A stretch of DNA of 64,000 nucleotides from Saprospiraceae bacterium (GTDB taxonomy: Bacteria > Bacteroidota > Bacteroidia > Chitinophagales > Saprospiraceae), in assembly GCA_013214355.1 (NCBI GenBank), contig JABSSL010000086.1, positions 1 through 64,000 on the forward strand. The letters are read 5' to 3'. Every line of letters begins with the position of its first letter. The stretch's first letter is position 1. The notes under the pieces were generated by a model. The model was given only the letters and a program-made list of their open reading frames with translations. It was not told the DNA's origin and made no database searches. This document shows, one piece after another, positions 27,131 through 36,766 of this stretch. The position numbers and the translations under genes are program-made.

Positions 27131-28006
27131 ATGGATCAAAAACTTACCTACGCTGTAAGGGATGGTCGCTTGGTGCATATTGGAGAGGTAGTAAGTGGGT
27201 TAAAGTGTAATTGTGTTTGCCCGTCCTGTGGGAGTTTGTTAATCGCTCGGAAAGGCAATCGCAATAGCCATCACTTTGCCCATCATAACAAAAAAGAGTG
27301 TCCGCATGCACTGGAAAGCATGCTACATTATCTAGCCAAACATATACTTCTTACGGAATCCTTCCTTCAGTTACCTCCTATTTTTCTGCCACGTCAGCAG
27401 AAGCCATTGTACCCAGAGCGGAGATTTTTCTTTGAAAAAGTCAGACTTGAAAAAAGGCAAGAGGGCTTTGTGCCAGATTTAATCCTGGAAAAGGGCTCCC
27501 AAAGCTTATTGGTTGAGATTAGGGTCACTCATGAAGTTGAGCGAACTAAGTTGTGGCGAATCAGAAGATCCAAAGCTTTTGCTATTGAGATTGACGCAGG
27601 CTCTCTTTTCCACCATGTCTCAGCTATTGGACCAGCAGATGATTTAGCGTTTAGATTTCGGAAATTGCTAAAGGAAGACCTTCCATCGAAAAACTGGTTG
27701 CATCATCCCTCCTTTCAGGCTAATACTTATCGATTAAAATTACAATCTGATAAGAAGAAGATTATTCGCAGGACCTTCAAGAATTATGAGCTGTTTGCAG
27801 TATCTAATTGCCCTCGAAAACTCCGGTACTGGCGTAAGGGGTATAGAGAAGGTAAATCCTATGCTAAAGTGTGGCAAGATTGCCAACAATGCCCTTATTG
27901 TTTGGAAATAGAATTTTCTAAACGATACATTGCCTACAGAGAAATTCCAGAGGACCCTCGGGCTGTGTATTGCTGGGGGCATCTTGTAGATGATCCAGTA
28001 CCTTGA
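27131..28006 (+). CDS. CoiA-like competence nuclease family protein
   Basis: 291 residues. It has an N-terminal zinc-ribbon-like region (KCNCVCPSCGSLLIARKG) followed by SHHFAHH, then a PD-(D/E)XK-type core: FVPDLIL (Asp116) and LLVEIRVTHEV (Glu129-x-Arg131). A C-terminal Cys-rich segment (CQQCPYCLEIE) follows. CoiA promotes recombination during transformation in other phyla; here a nuclease role in DNA handling is only inferred. It starts ~60 bases after the terminator of the tRNA-like array and ends directly next to the convergent isomerase gene. It may be part of a mobile or defence module, but no other such genes are nearby. Confidence 0.72.
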   Translation: MDQKLTYAVRDGRLVHIGEVVSGLKCNCVCPSCGSLLIARKGNRNSHHFAHHNKKECPHALESMLHYLAKHILLTESFLQLPPIFLPRQQKPLYPERRFFFEKVRLEKRQEGFVPDLILEKGSQSLLVEIRVTHEVERTKLWRIRRSKAFAIEIDAGSLFHHVSAIGPADDLAFRFRKLLKEDLPSKNWLHHPSFQANTYRLKLQSDKKKIIRRTFKNYELFAVSNCPRKLRYWRKGYREGKSYAKVWQDCQQCPYCLEIEFSKRYIAYREIPEDPRAVYCWGHLVDDPVP

Positions 28007-28885
28007 TCAGTATTTCAAGCTTCTCAGGTAGGCTATACTCTCAGGGACTTGGTCAAGGACTTTACTACTTTCATCTTCGATGAAGTAATGGGCTATGCCA
28101 ATTCGCCTAGCTTCTTTCAGGAGGCAAGCCATATCAATTTCTCCCGTACCTAATGGTACATTATTTTCAACATCTGTACCACCGGTAAGATTCTTTTCGG
28201 TGCTGGGATCCATATCCTTGAGGTGTAGTAAGCGCCAGCGTTTACCGTATTTTTTCAGAAGGGCTACTGGATCACCTCCTCCGAATTGTGCCCAAAATAC
28301 ATCCATTTCAAAAGATACATCTTTGGGGTTTGTATGTTCAAAGATGTAATCCAGTAAGGTTCCATTTCCATAGGGTTGAAACTCATAACCATGAGGATGA
28401 TAGCAGAAAGTCAGACCATTTTCTCGCAACACCTTGCCGGCCTTATTGAAGACTGCTACGGCTTTCTTGGCATCTTCAAGGGTGAAATTGCCACGCTCGG
28501 CATGAGGCACCCAGGCGCACATGACGAACTTCGATCCCAGCTTCTTAGCTGTCTCGGCCACGGCCTGTGGATTTTCATCTAATTCTTTAAAACTGGCACC
28601 GGTAGATGGTATACTAATGCCTCTGGCATCACATAACTTTTTGTACTCTTCTGCAGGAAGTCTTCCTGCACCTCCTTCAATTTCAGTGATGCCCATGGCC
28701 TGTATTCTATCCAATGTGCCAGGAATATCTTTAGGAAAGTAATTGCGGAAGGAGTAAGCTTGCACGCCTACAGGGGCTATGAAAACTGGCTCTCCTACTT
28801 TACCTACGGAGGCCGTAGATTTGCACGCGCTCAGTGCTAAGCTGAGACCAAGGATGCCTAAAAGCCCTAATAATTGGTTTTTCAT
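28007..28885 (-). CDS. Sugar phosphate isomerase/epimerase-like lipoprotein
   Basis: 292 residues. Lipobox LSAC21 follows the signal MKNQLLGLLGILGLSLALSAC. The TIM-barrel AP endonuclease 2 (xylose isomerase-like) fold is visible: GVQAYSFRNYFP, EIEGGAG, FCYHPHGYEF, SFEMDVFWAQFGG, WRLLHLKDMD and HYFIEDESS. The His/Glu/Asp metal ligands (HPHG, EMD, HLKD, EDE) are kept. Likely a periplasmic sugar isomerase or epimerase acting on imported glycans. Substrate unknown. It stands alone. Confidence 0.85.
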   Translation of the reverse strand: MKNQLLGLLGILGLSLALSACKSTASVGKVGEPVFIAPVGVQAYSFRNYFPKDIPGTLDRIQAMGITEIEGGAGRLPAEEYKKLCDARGISIPSTGASFKELDENPQAVAETAKKLGSKFVMCAWVPHAERGNFTLEDAKKAVAVFNKAGKVLRENGLTFCYHPHGYEFQPYGNGTLLDYIFEHTNPKDVSFEMDVFWAQFGGGDPVALLKKYGKRWRLLHLKDMDPSTEKNLTGGTDVENNVPLGTGEIDMACLLKEARRIGIAHYFIEDESSKVLDQVPESIAYLRSLKY

Positions 28886-28947
28886 CGTTTTGTTTTGGAT
28901 TTTTCAGTCAGTTCTTCTTTAAAAGTAAAACATAAGAACAAAAACAC

Positions 28948-28981
28948 AAAAGCCGACTAACATTCCTGTTAATCGGCTTTT
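28948..28981 (-). terminator. Terminator downstream of beta-helix gene 1
   Basis: AAAAGCCGACTAACA and TGTTAATCGGCTTTT form a hairpin with a TTCC loop, about 130 bases after the stop of the 29112-30092 gene. A similar AAGCCGG hairpin follows the paralogue (36659-36692). Confidence 0.65.
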
Positions 28982-29111
28982 GCCTCATAGATCTTTCTTT
29001 TTTGGTGTAGTAGTTATTTCAGGTAAAGGGTTTTAAGACATGTTTTGAATAGTAAGTATGGAATGTAGGCAGCCATACTTGTGCGATCGGTTAAATAAAG
29101 CCTTTACCTTA

Positions 29112-30092
29112 TTAGTAAGATCTTAGTACTGCACCGCCTCTGCTCTGAGCGTTGTTGCTCGCTGTAACAGTACTTGCTCCGAAAGCATCTCCATTTACGG
29201 CGTCGTTCTGAATGAACTTGCATCCGTTCATGATAGAGTTGCTTTCTCCGCGTCCTTCTCTTAGGTTGTATACGATGGCACCGCTTAGGATAGAAGCGTT
29301 AGCTGTGAAAACACAGTTTGAAATCGCAGCTATTGCTTTTCCATTTGCCCCTTTGTTTAGGATCGCTGCACCGTAAGTGGAACGATTCTTTTCGAAGTGG
29401 CAGTTGCGGATGATAGGAGCGGATTGGCCGTTTTGGCCCATGTTGAAGATTGCGCCACCGTCAAAGTCAGCTTTGTTGGCGATGAAATTGCAATTAGCAA
29501 TGATAGGGTTGTAGGTACCGCCGTTGGTAGCGAAATTATAGATCGCAGCGCCTTCGCGTGCATAGTTGTTTTTGAAAGTACAGTTCTTAACTGTAGGAGA
29601 AGCTTGCTTGTTGAACATTGCTGCTCCGGAGAAGCTCAAGTCACCAGATACTCCAAAACCGTTAGCTACACCACTTGTGATTTCAAATCCGTCGATTACT
29701 GCGCTCTTGCTAACGTTTTCTGCATATACTATGGTGAAAGAGTTGTCGTCAAGTGAAGAAGTCCCAATTTCTCCGCTTAAGATGCTTTTGTTACCGTTGA
29801 TGCTACGCTGATTCAATTGAGTTTCGTTTCCTGCAAATCCACCGTAGATAGCTACTCCTTCTTTCATTTGGAAGGAAGCTTTGCGATCGTTGTTTTGTGT
29901 TGGAGTGTAAGTTCCTCTAGCAACCCAGATTTGGTCTCCTGCAACAGCAGCTTTTAAAGCTTGCTGCAAGTCACCGAAAGCTTGGCCCCAAGAAGCGCCA
30001 TTACCATTCGCTCCAGCTTTAACGAAAATCGTCTTTGCATCTAGTAGCAGTACAGTCATCAAACATGCGGAAAGTAGTAAACCCTTTTTCAC
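29112..30092 (-). CDS. Secreted right-handed beta-helix protein, paralogue 1
   Basis: 326 residues from a GTG start (no in-frame ATG upstream). A signal peptide (KKGLLLSACLMTVLLLDA) is followed by FVKAGANGNGASWGQAFGDL, typical of parallel beta-helix adhesin-like domains, and repeats with the pattern GGAIFNM, AAILNKGANG, SNCVFTANAS and CKFIQNDA. These repeats resemble DUF1565/choice-of-anchor pectate-lyase-like proteins. No sorting domain is present, so it may be secreted and remain cell-associated or be released. The end GGAVLRSY is identical in the paralogue at 36767-37744. Function unknown. Confidence 0.85.
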   Translation of the reverse strand: MKKGLLLSACLMTVLLLDAKTIFVKAGANGNGASWGQAFGDLQQALKAAVAGDQIWVARGTYTPTQNNDRKASFQMKEGVAIYGGFAGNETQLNQRSINGNKSILSGEIGTSSLDDNSFTIVYAENVSKSAVIDGFEITSGVANGFGVSGDLSFSGAAMFNKQASPTVKNCTFKNNYAREGAAIYNFATNGGTYNPIIANCNFIANKADFDGGAIFNMGQNGQSAPIIRNCHFEKNRSTYGAAILNKGANGKAIAAISNCVFTANASILSGAIVYNLREGRGESNSIMNGCKFIQNDAVNGDAFGASTVTASNNAQSRGGAVLRSY

Positions 30093-30739
30093 CTTAATAC
30101 CTTTTTGAAGTTGGAAAAAATCTGTTCGTGTAACATCAAGTCACGATCCTAGATTAGCAGGAAAATGAATGTGGAAAGCTAAGACTGGGTAGGTCCTAAT
30201 TCAAAAAGAATTCAACATTATACTTCGTGCCAATTAAAATCGAAGTGTCAAAACGAAAGGCACAAAATGTTGGACAGGTTGGGATTTACATCTGTCGGAA
30301 AGCCATGACTGGGAATCACGGCCCAAAACTATCTTTCATTTGAGTCTTCTTGTTACGAATCCGTTGGGTAGACGAATAAGTTTGGGATTACAAGATTACT
30401 CAGATGGTTTTCTATTGGTTTGCTGAGATTTAATGGGTATTGTTGGAATACAATTTATAAACGCAGGGAATTTAAAAAATGTTGCATCATTAAACTGAAT
30501 TCCTGATTTGCGCTTGATCAAATGATGTTGGGATTGTTATTCGATCAATTGCACTACAATGATAGGGAATCCATTTCATATGAACAAATATTTAATAAGT
30601 TTTTTTGAATTAAAAAAGACCTTAAACCCTAAGTTCTTGTTAAACAGCAGATAAGATTGCTTTTGTAAGTTTTTTTGCGACACTTAAATTAGGGGTAATC
30701 ACTCCTTATCATGCCAAAGTAGCTAAAGATGACTCTTGA
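30093..30739. other. Long leader region of beta-helix paralogue 1
   Basis: 647 bases between the beta-helix gene and the response regulator. It contains a block conserved in the other paralogue's upstream region: a 39-base box at 30236-30274 (TCGAAGTGTCAAAACGAAAG core), CGTTGGGTAGACGAA at about 30362, and GTTGGGATTGTTAT at about 30528. The first ~40 bases (TACCTTTTTGAAGTTGG) are also conserved. No reading frame seen. Probably a long 5' leader and promoter region shared by duplication. Confidence 0.5.
30236..30274 (-). promoter_or_regulatory. Conserved upstream box, paralogue 1
   Basis: 39 bases matching 37886-37924 with one difference. It is about 145 bases upstream of the GTG start in both paralogues, although the sequence between differs. 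The conservation suggests a regulatory site. Confidence 0.55.
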
Positions 30740-31444
30740 TTAGGGTAGGAATTGAGCTAAATACTCTTTGTAGGCCCGGCCTATAGGGAGTTCGTGTTCG
30801 CCAATAAATACTCGATTTCCCGATACTTTGGAGATGTGCGGGATATGTACCAGATAGGATTTGTGGATTTGGCAAAAGGTATGATCGCCTAGTTTGTCTA
30901 TCCAATACCTCAGAGATTGTGAAACGAGTAATTTGCCCTGCTTGGTAAATAATTGGGTATAGTCTCCATTTGATTTGATGAAATGGATGTCACTGATTTG
31001 GATATTCTGATAGTCTTTCCCCACTTTGACAAAAAGATACGGTTCGTCTTGTACCAGCTTTGGACCTGAGGCATCTCCCATTCCCTTGTTACGATCCTGA
31101 TATACTACTTTCGAGACAGCTCGTACAAATCGTTCGAAAGAAAAGGGTTTAAGTAAGTAATCCACTACATCCAATTCAAAGGCTTCCAGGGCATAATCCT
31201 TAAAGGCCGTGGTAAAGATGACTTTGGGACGGGGATGAACGATCTTCAGTAAATCAAGTCCTGATAATCTGGGCAAATGAATATCCAAGAACAACAGATC
31301 CACGGACTCTGATTTCAGATATTCCAAGGCAGACAATGCATCATTGAAGATACCCACCAACTGAAGTTGATCCATTTCAGCTATATAGGTTTCCAATATC
31401 CGCTGTGCGGGTGGTTGATCTTCTATGATGAGGCAGGTGGTCAT
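30740..31444 (-). CDS. LytTR-family response regulator
   Basis: About 234 residues from ATG 31444; a TTG at 31453 would overlap the kinase stop. The receiver domain has acidic pair E8-D9, phospho-acceptor Asp54 in LLFLDIHLPRLSG, Thr in VIFTTAFKDYA and Lys in DYLLKPF. The C-terminal LytTR DNA-binding domain includes FVKVGKDYQNIQISDIHFI and FCQIHKSYLVHIPHISKV. It is cotranscribed with the sensor kinase just upstream. Targets unknown; the TonB-type receptor is divergent from this pair and a candidate. Confidence 0.92.
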   Translation of the reverse strand: MTTCLIIEDQPPAQRILETYIAEMDQLQLVGIFNDALSALEYLKSESVDLLFLDIHLPRLSGLDLLKIVHPRPKVIFTTAFKDYALEAFELDVVDYLLKPFSFERFVRAVSKVVYQDRNKGMGDASGPKLVQDEPYLFVKVGKDYQNIQISDIHFIKSNGDYTQLFTKQGKLLVSQSLRYWIDKLGDHTFCQIHKSYLVHIPHISKVSGNRVFIGEHELPIGRAYKEYLAQFLP

Positions 31445-31449
31445 ACGAT

Positions 31450-32529
31450 TCAATTGAATGGATCTGGATCCCGTCTTGAAGTACTTGTCTCTTGTGGGGG
31501 CTCGGCCTGTGCGCGGTCTAATTCTAGGTCTAACTGAACCTGAAACACAGATGCTGTCCTTGAGATATCCAGTACATGTGCATCGGGGTACAGCAGGGCT
31601 AGACGAGAACGTACATTTTCCAAACCAATTCCTCTTGCCAACTCTTGCGTATTGGTATTTGAAGAATAGGTATTACGGCAATTTAAAGTCAGGTGTCCAG
31701 GTGTTATTTTTAGTTGAATACTGATTTCTATGCCTTCTGCTTGGCTGCTAGTGCTGTGTTTAAAGCAATTTTCCACAAAAACAACCAATATTAATGGAGC
31801 GATAAACTGATCTCCCGCCTTTCCGTCTATGTTGAACTCAACTTTGCCCCGACTTTCAACCTGCATTTCCTGTAGCTGTATGAAGTCCATCAAACACTGG
31901 ATCTCCTTTTCTAAGGGAACGAGATTGGCTTGAGCATCATATAGCATGTATCGGAGTAGGGAGGATAGTTCTAAAATGATGTGCTTAGTCTTTGGGGAGT
32001 CAGCCAAAGCATAGGAATATAGATTATTCAGATTATTGAACAGAAAATGAGGATTAATTTGAGATTTGAGAAATTGTAACCGACTTTCTGCCATCATGCT
32101 ATTGAGCTCTTCTAACTGATTTTGCTTTTTCTGCGCATCCCAGGCAAACTTAAAACTTACCAATATCAGGATCGGTGGGAGGATTTCGAGTAGGGTATGG
32201 AATACGCCAGGAAAGTCCGTTCCACGGCTATTCGGATAAAAGATCTTTTCCAATACCTCCTCCTCCACCAGCATCACTACAGCGATCACGAGTAACAAGT
32301 AAAGACCAAAGGCCAAGTATTTCTTCGGATAGAAAAACCTCGGTAATAAAATATAGCCGATGATTAACGATGCCACCACATAACTGGTAAACAGACTCAA
32401 CTTGGCTTTCACGTCTCCATAAGTATGTTCATCATATGCCGTGGCGGAGAATACGGTGCCAATGAGAATCAGCTGGAAGGTCAACTCACTTGAAAGAATA
32501 TTCCACAATCGCTCCTTTAGATTACTCAT
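31450..32529 (-). CDS. LytS-like sensor histidine kinase
   Basis: 359 residues with four N-terminal membrane segments (about 17-125), then a short coiled coil. The His_kinase (PF06580) box QINPHFLFNNLNNLYSY contains phospho-His161. The N-box is VFVENCFKHS (Asn254), and a G-box follows (GIGLENVRSRLALLYP). It lacks a large extracellular sensor, so it likely senses through its membrane part. Its stop is a few bases before the regulator's ATG, the typical order for this two-component class. Confidence 0.9.
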   Translation of the reverse strand: MSNLKERLWNILSSELTFQLILIGTVFSATAYDEHTYGDVKAKLSLFTSYVVASLIIGYILLPRFFYPKKYLAFGLYLLLVIAVVMLVEEEVLEKIFYPNSRGTDFPGVFHTLLEILPPILILVSFKFAWDAQKKQNQLEELNSMMAESRLQFLKSQINPHFLFNNLNNLYSYALADSPKTKHIILELSSLLRYMLYDAQANLVPLEKEIQCLMDFIQLQEMQVESRGKVEFNIDGKAGDQFIAPLILVVFVENCFKHSTSSQAEGIEISIQLKITPGHLTLNCRNTYSSNTNTQELARGIGLENVRSRLALLYPDAHVLDISRTASVFQVQLDLELDRAQAEPPQETSTSRRDPDPFN

Positions 32530-32776
32530 AAATTACTTTGGCTATGCATCAAAAGTAAAGACTTTTGTGTCTTTCTAATCCAGATTTCGTTGAACATCGG
32601 CATTAGCGGGATCAACGACAAGTTTTACAGGTCCTTCCGACATCGGCCGGATGACCCAAATAATTGGTTGTTGAACGAGTTTTTCTGGCGGACTGAGGTG
32701 GGCTCTTTATTTTGTGTTTGAATAACCTTTTGGAAAACCTCCTATTCACCCAACTGACGAAAGACAAATTTTTAAA

Positions 32777-35146
32777 ATGAAAAAATTCTTACTGTTTCTT
32801 CTCGGTTTCGGTCTCTCCTTGACCGCCTACTCACAAAACGAATCCATCCTAATTTCAGGTAAAGTGGTAGCTGGCGCCGAACAGCAAGCCGTAGAGTTTG
32901 CGACGGTTATGGTGGCAGATCTTACTTCTGGCTCACCGATAGCAGGTACCACCACTGATGAGCAAGGCCGCTTTGAACTGAAAACGGAAGCAAAAGCGTT
33001 TTTTGTACAGATCAGTTTCATTGGGTACAATCCGCAAAAGATCGAGGAGTTTGAGCTAAGAGATGGAAGAATAGATCTTGCCACAATCTACCTCCGAGAG
33101 GATAGTCAAACCTTAGATGAGGTTGTCGTACGAGGAGAGAAATCCCAAACGGAGTTCAAATTAGACAAACGCGTATTCAATGTCGGTAAAGATTTGAGCA
33201 ATACCGGAGCTAGTGCCCTCGAGGTGTTAAATAATGTACCTTCGGTGACTGTGAATATTGAAGGTCAAGTTAGTTTGCGAGGAAGTGCCGGTGTACAAAT
33301 CCTGATCAATGGCAAGCCCTCCGTACTGGCAAGCGATCAGGGGAACGCCTTGGGGACCATTACCGCTGAAATGATTGAGCGGGTAGAAGTGATTACTAAC
33401 CCCTCCGCTAAATATGATGCTGAAGGTACCTCAGGGATTATCAATATTGTAATGAAGAAAGAGGAGAAGAAAGGTATTAATGGCTCCATTACTGTAAACA
33501 CTGGCGTCCCAAATAATCACAGCCTTGGCCTCAGCCTCAACCGGCGAACCGAACGCTTCAATCTCTTTAGTCAGGTAGGAGTGGGCTATCGGACTTTCCC
33601 TGAAAAAACGAGGAGCATCAACGAAGATTTATTGTCCAATACTTTGATTCGGGGCGAGGGAGAAAACGATAAAAACGAATTGTTCTCTAACTTGATTCTT
33701 GGAGCCGACTATCATATCAATAAAACCAGCGTCCTTTCTTTGTCTGGACATTTTGCTTATGAGGGAGAGACGGAAAATTCCGACATACTTTTCCGCTACT
33801 GGGATGATCAAGAGCTATTGGACAGCGAATGGCGGAGAATTGAAGCAACTGAGGCAACTAATCCAAAATGGCAATACGATTTGCAATTCAAGAAAGACTT
33901 CCAAGGAGACGAAGACCACACCTTATTATTTAGTGCTTTGGGGAATTTCTTTGGTAAGGATCAGTCCAGTCTTTTCACCAACACCTTATTACAGGGGAGC
34001 GATCCGGGGAGTGATCAATTGACGGAAAATGATTTTCGAGAAGCTCGTTACACCTTCAAGTTGGACTATACCAAGCCTTTTTCAGAACTTTTCTCCATCG
34101 AGACCGGAGCACAATACCTCATCACGGACGCTGTCAATGATTATGTAGTAGGGGAGGATGTGAATGGTGTTTGGGTGAACGATCCTGACTTCAGTAATAT
34201 TTTTGAATTTACGCAAGGAGTGATTGGGGTCTATGGGACGGCCGCCTTTGAAGGTAAGAAATTTGGGGTGAAGGCGGGGCTGAGGATGGAGCATACCGAC
34301 TTGCGGACTGAGTTGGTGAATACCAGTGAGATTAATGATCTTCAGTACTCCAACCTCTTTCCAACTTTGCACACTTCTTATAAGGTCAACGAAAAATTGT
34401 CGATGCAGGCGGGGTATTCGAAACGGATTTATCGACCACGACTTTGGAGCTTGAATCCTTTTATTAATATCCGAAACAACTTCAGCATCCGAACGGGTAA
34501 CCCGAACCTCCTGCCAGAATTTACAGACTCCTACGAAATCACAACGATCTACATTGGGAATGGCTTCTCGAGTAATTTCGGCCTATATCATCGATTCACT
34601 ACTGATATTATCGAAAGGATTGTCTCTTTTTCTGGAAATGTGAGTACTTCTCGCCCAATTAATATAGGGACTGAAGGTACCACAGGAATTGAGTTTAATT
34701 TCAAGTACAGCCCAGAAAACTGGGTGAGCTTTAATGGAGACTTCAATTACAACTACTTCAACCGGAAAGGAACTTTCGAAGCCACTTCCTTTGATTTTAA
34801 TGCAGATCGCTGGACAAGTCGGCTGATGACCAAATTGAAGCTCCCTGCACAATTCGATCTGGAGTTGGCGGGAAACTATCGATCTGGATACCGAACTTTC
34901 CAAGGCTTTCAATCAGAGAATGTTTTTCTAAATCTAGGTTTGCGTAAGAAGATACTTAAGGGAAAGGCCATTCTGAATGTAAGTGTTCAGGATGTATTTG
35001 CCTCAAGTATTTATGAGACTGAAACCAATCAGTCGTCGTTCTATCTGTATGATCGGGGGCAAGAAGGCCGTTTTGTAACCATTGGCATTAGCTATGGATT
35101 TGGGAAGGGCGAAGCCATGGAGTTTTCCGGACAGAAACACTTCTAG
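32777..35146 (+). CDS. TonB-dependent receptor-like outer-membrane protein
   Basis: 789 residues. After a signal peptide (MKKFLLFLLGFGLSLTAYSQ) comes a CarboxypepD_reg-like domain (about 25-115), a plug domain (LDKRVFNVGKDLSNTGASAL, IDEMIERVEVITNPSAKYDAEG), and an OMP_b-brl_3 beta barrel of about 550 residues ending in an aromatic-rich C-terminus (AMEFSGQKHF). No sugar-specific SusD partner follows. It is divergent from the LytS/LytTR pair and could be controlled by it. Nutrient or signal substrate unknown. Confidence 0.88.
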   Translation: MKKFLLFLLGFGLSLTAYSQNESILISGKVVAGAEQQAVEFATVMVADLTSGSPIAGTTTDEQGRFELKTEAKAFFVQISFIGYNPQKIEEFELRDGRIDLATIYLREDSQTLDEVVVRGEKSQTEFKLDKRVFNVGKDLSNTGASALEVLNNVPSVTVNIEGQVSLRGSAGVQILINGKPSVLASDQGNALGTITAEMIERVEVITNPSAKYDAEGTSGIINIVMKKEEKKGINGSITVNTGVPNNHSLGLSLNRRTERFNLFSQVGVGYRTFPEKTRSINEDLLSNTLIRGEGENDKNELFSNLILGADYHINKTSVLSLSGHFAYEGETENSDILFRYWDDQELLDSEWRRIEATEATNPKWQYDLQFKKDFQGDEDHTLLFSALGNFFGKDQSSLFTNTLLQGSDPGSDQLTENDFREARYTFKLDYTKPFSELFSIETGAQYLITDAVNDYVVGEDVNGVWVNDPDFSNIFEFTQGVIGVYGTAAFEGKKFGVKAGLRMEHTDLRTELVNTSEINDLQYSNLFPTLHTSYKVNEKLSMQAGYSKRIYRPRLWSLNPFINIRNNFSIRTGNPNLLPEFTDSYEITTIYIGNGFSSNFGLYHRFTTDIIERIVSFSGNVSTSRPINIGTEGTTGIEFNFKYSPENWVSFNGDFNYNYFNRKGTFEATSFDFNADRWTSRLMTKLKLPAQFDLELAGNYRSGYRTFQGFQSENVFLNLGLRKKILKGKAILNVSVQDVFASSIYETETNQSSFYLYDRGQEGRFVTIGISYGFGKGEAMEFSGQKHF

Positions 35147-35162
35147 TGCAAGGTCTCGCACT

Positions 35163-35311
35163 AGCGTTGTTGCATGAACATTTTTTATTTGGAAGTTGTG
35201 GGTGACAACACTCACAAGGGCCGTTTGCGCTGGTCGGTGTTGTCCACCGACCAAATGATATTTTTCCAAGCCGCAATTTTAGTTTCATAAATATGTTCAT
35301 GCAACAACGCC
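35163..35311. mobile_element. MITE-like element with 18-bp terminal repeats
   Basis: 149 bases. GCGTTGTTGCATGAACAT (35164-35181) and its exact inverse (35293-35310) are perfect 18-base terminal inverted repeats. TCTCGCACT flanks both sides (35154-35162, 35312-35320), a 9-base direct repeat typical of target duplication. It contains no reading frame, and inner hairpins (GGTCGGTG...CACCGACC) give it a structured centre. It lies eight bases after the TonB-type receptor stop, so it was probably mobilised by a transposase elsewhere. Confidence 0.8.
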
Positions 35312-35359
35312 TCTCGCACTTGGTTTCATCAGCTAACTGCGAGCTCTCTATTAGTCCTG

Positions 35360-36571
35360 CTAATCTAAAACCGAGGAAGAATAGAACTGGGAGTCTTTGA
35401 TCAATTCGACCTTATGTTTTCCTGGTTCTGACCACATTCGCCGAGCTCTGAGCAAGGAGGCTAAACGATGTGGAGCAAAGTTGGGCGTACCTGGTTTGAG
35501 ACTTTGGATTCGTATGCCAGGATTATCATCCCCAGAATGTATAAAGAGGCCATCTCCTATATAAATGCCTACATGCGTAATTTTTTCCTTTTGCTCTGCT
35601 GTGATTCGGCCAAAAAAGAGGAAATCTCCTTTCTGAAGGCCAACGAGTGTGCTATCTGTAGGTATTTCAATCCCTGTATGTACCTGTTGAGAAGCATCTC
35701 TTTGTAAGATCATTCCATGTAAATAGAATACAGTTTTGGTGAAACCACTACAATCCATCCCTTTCCCAGAGGTTCCTCCCCATAGATAAGGCCGGCCCAC
35801 AAATTTTTTCGCCGTGGCGATGATATCATCTGGTTCAGTGCTGGCTTGATCTAGCCATTCCGGCATAGTTTTGACATCTTGTGTGGGTACAAAGGCAGTT
35901 CTTCCATCTGGATAGATGATTTCCGTATGTGTACCATCGCTTACCCCTTTTCTCATCAGGGCACCGATTACTAGATCAGATATACGTTGGCTATTGGGGT
36001 TGGGGAGTAAGGTAGAAAAGCCGAAGTCCTTCCAGTAGATCACTTTGGGGGATTGTTGCCAGGTTTGGAAGGCTGTTTCGTCAAGCAATATTAGCGCCCC
36101 TTGGTCCAGGTATCCCAAGTAGCCATCTGGACTTTGGACATAGTACCAGCCTTCTCGTACTTTCTTCATGATCTTCAGCGGAGTACCCAGGAGCACTTGT
36201 GAAGCCATTTCTCCCCAATGTTTATCTTCCGATCGGATATTAGCCACCGATACATTGACTAGGCCATATAGTTTCCCTTCCAAGTTGCTGCTGGGTAGTA
36301 CTTCGATACTATCCAGGAAGGGAATGCCTTTTGCTTCTAGCTGAGACAAAAGTATTCCTTTGGCCTCCGGTACATTGGTTTCGCCACGAAGCACCAACTG
36401 CCCGTGTTCCATGGCATCTTGGACAAACCAGCGGGCCACCCTTTTATCGGGAGCAAATTCCTGTCGCAGGTCTTCGATAATTGGAGTTCCAGGAGTAGTA
36501 TCGGATACTTCTGCTGTGTGGCAAGCGAATAGGGAAAGTAAAGCAAAAAAGAAAAGAAAACGGCGTATCAT
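35360..36571 (-). CDS. NlpC/P60 (C40) lipoprotein with SH3-like domains
   Basis: 403 residues. Lipobox LFAC follows the signal. SH3b-like domains (LYGLVNVSVANIRSE, GYLGYLDQGALILL) occupy about 100-230. The C-terminal C40 domain has the catalytic Cys in GKGMDCSGFTKTVFYLHG, His in ITHVGIYIGDGLFIHSGD, and the third polar residue near HRLASL. Family members cleave peptidoglycan stem peptides. As a lipoprotein it should act at the outer-membrane periplasmic face in wall remodelling. Confidence 0.9.
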   Translation of the reverse strand: MIRRFLFFFALLSLFACHTAEVSDTTPGTPIIEDLRQEFAPDKRVARWFVQDAMEHGQLVLRGETNVPEAKGILLSQLEAKGIPFLDSIEVLPSSNLEGKLYGLVNVSVANIRSEDKHWGEMASQVLLGTPLKIMKKVREGWYYVQSPDGYLGYLDQGALILLDETAFQTWQQSPKVIYWKDFGFSTLLPNPNSQRISDLVIGALMRKGVSDGTHTEIIYPDGRTAFVPTQDVKTMPEWLDQASTEPDDIIATAKKFVGRPYLWGGTSGKGMDCSGFTKTVFYLHGMILQRDASQQVHTGIEIPTDSTLVGLQKGDFLFFGRITAEQKEKITHVGIYIGDGLFIHSGDDNPGIRIQSLKPGTPNFAPHRLASLLRARRMWSEPGKHKVELIKDSQFYSSSVLD

Positions 36572-36658
36572 GCTTATGACTTGTAATGGATCCGCAAAAT
36601 AAAGAATAATCCAAATATTGAGGCAGTAACTTAGAGAAGGGGTGGGGGATATAAACTC

Positions 36659-36692
36659 GAAAGCCGGCCAACCTAATGGTTGACCGGCTTTC
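36659..36692 (-). terminator. Terminator downstream of beta-helix paralogue 2
   Basis: GAAAGCCGG and CCGGCTTTC form a hairpin with extra CAACC/GGTTG pairs, about 75 bases after the stop of the 36767-37744 gene. Confidence 0.75.
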
Positions 36693-36766
36693 TGTGTGAA
36701 GCGTATTCGCTCAAGGTGTGTGTTTATTGGCGGTCTAGAACTTTCGTATCTATAACCAGGTAGTAA

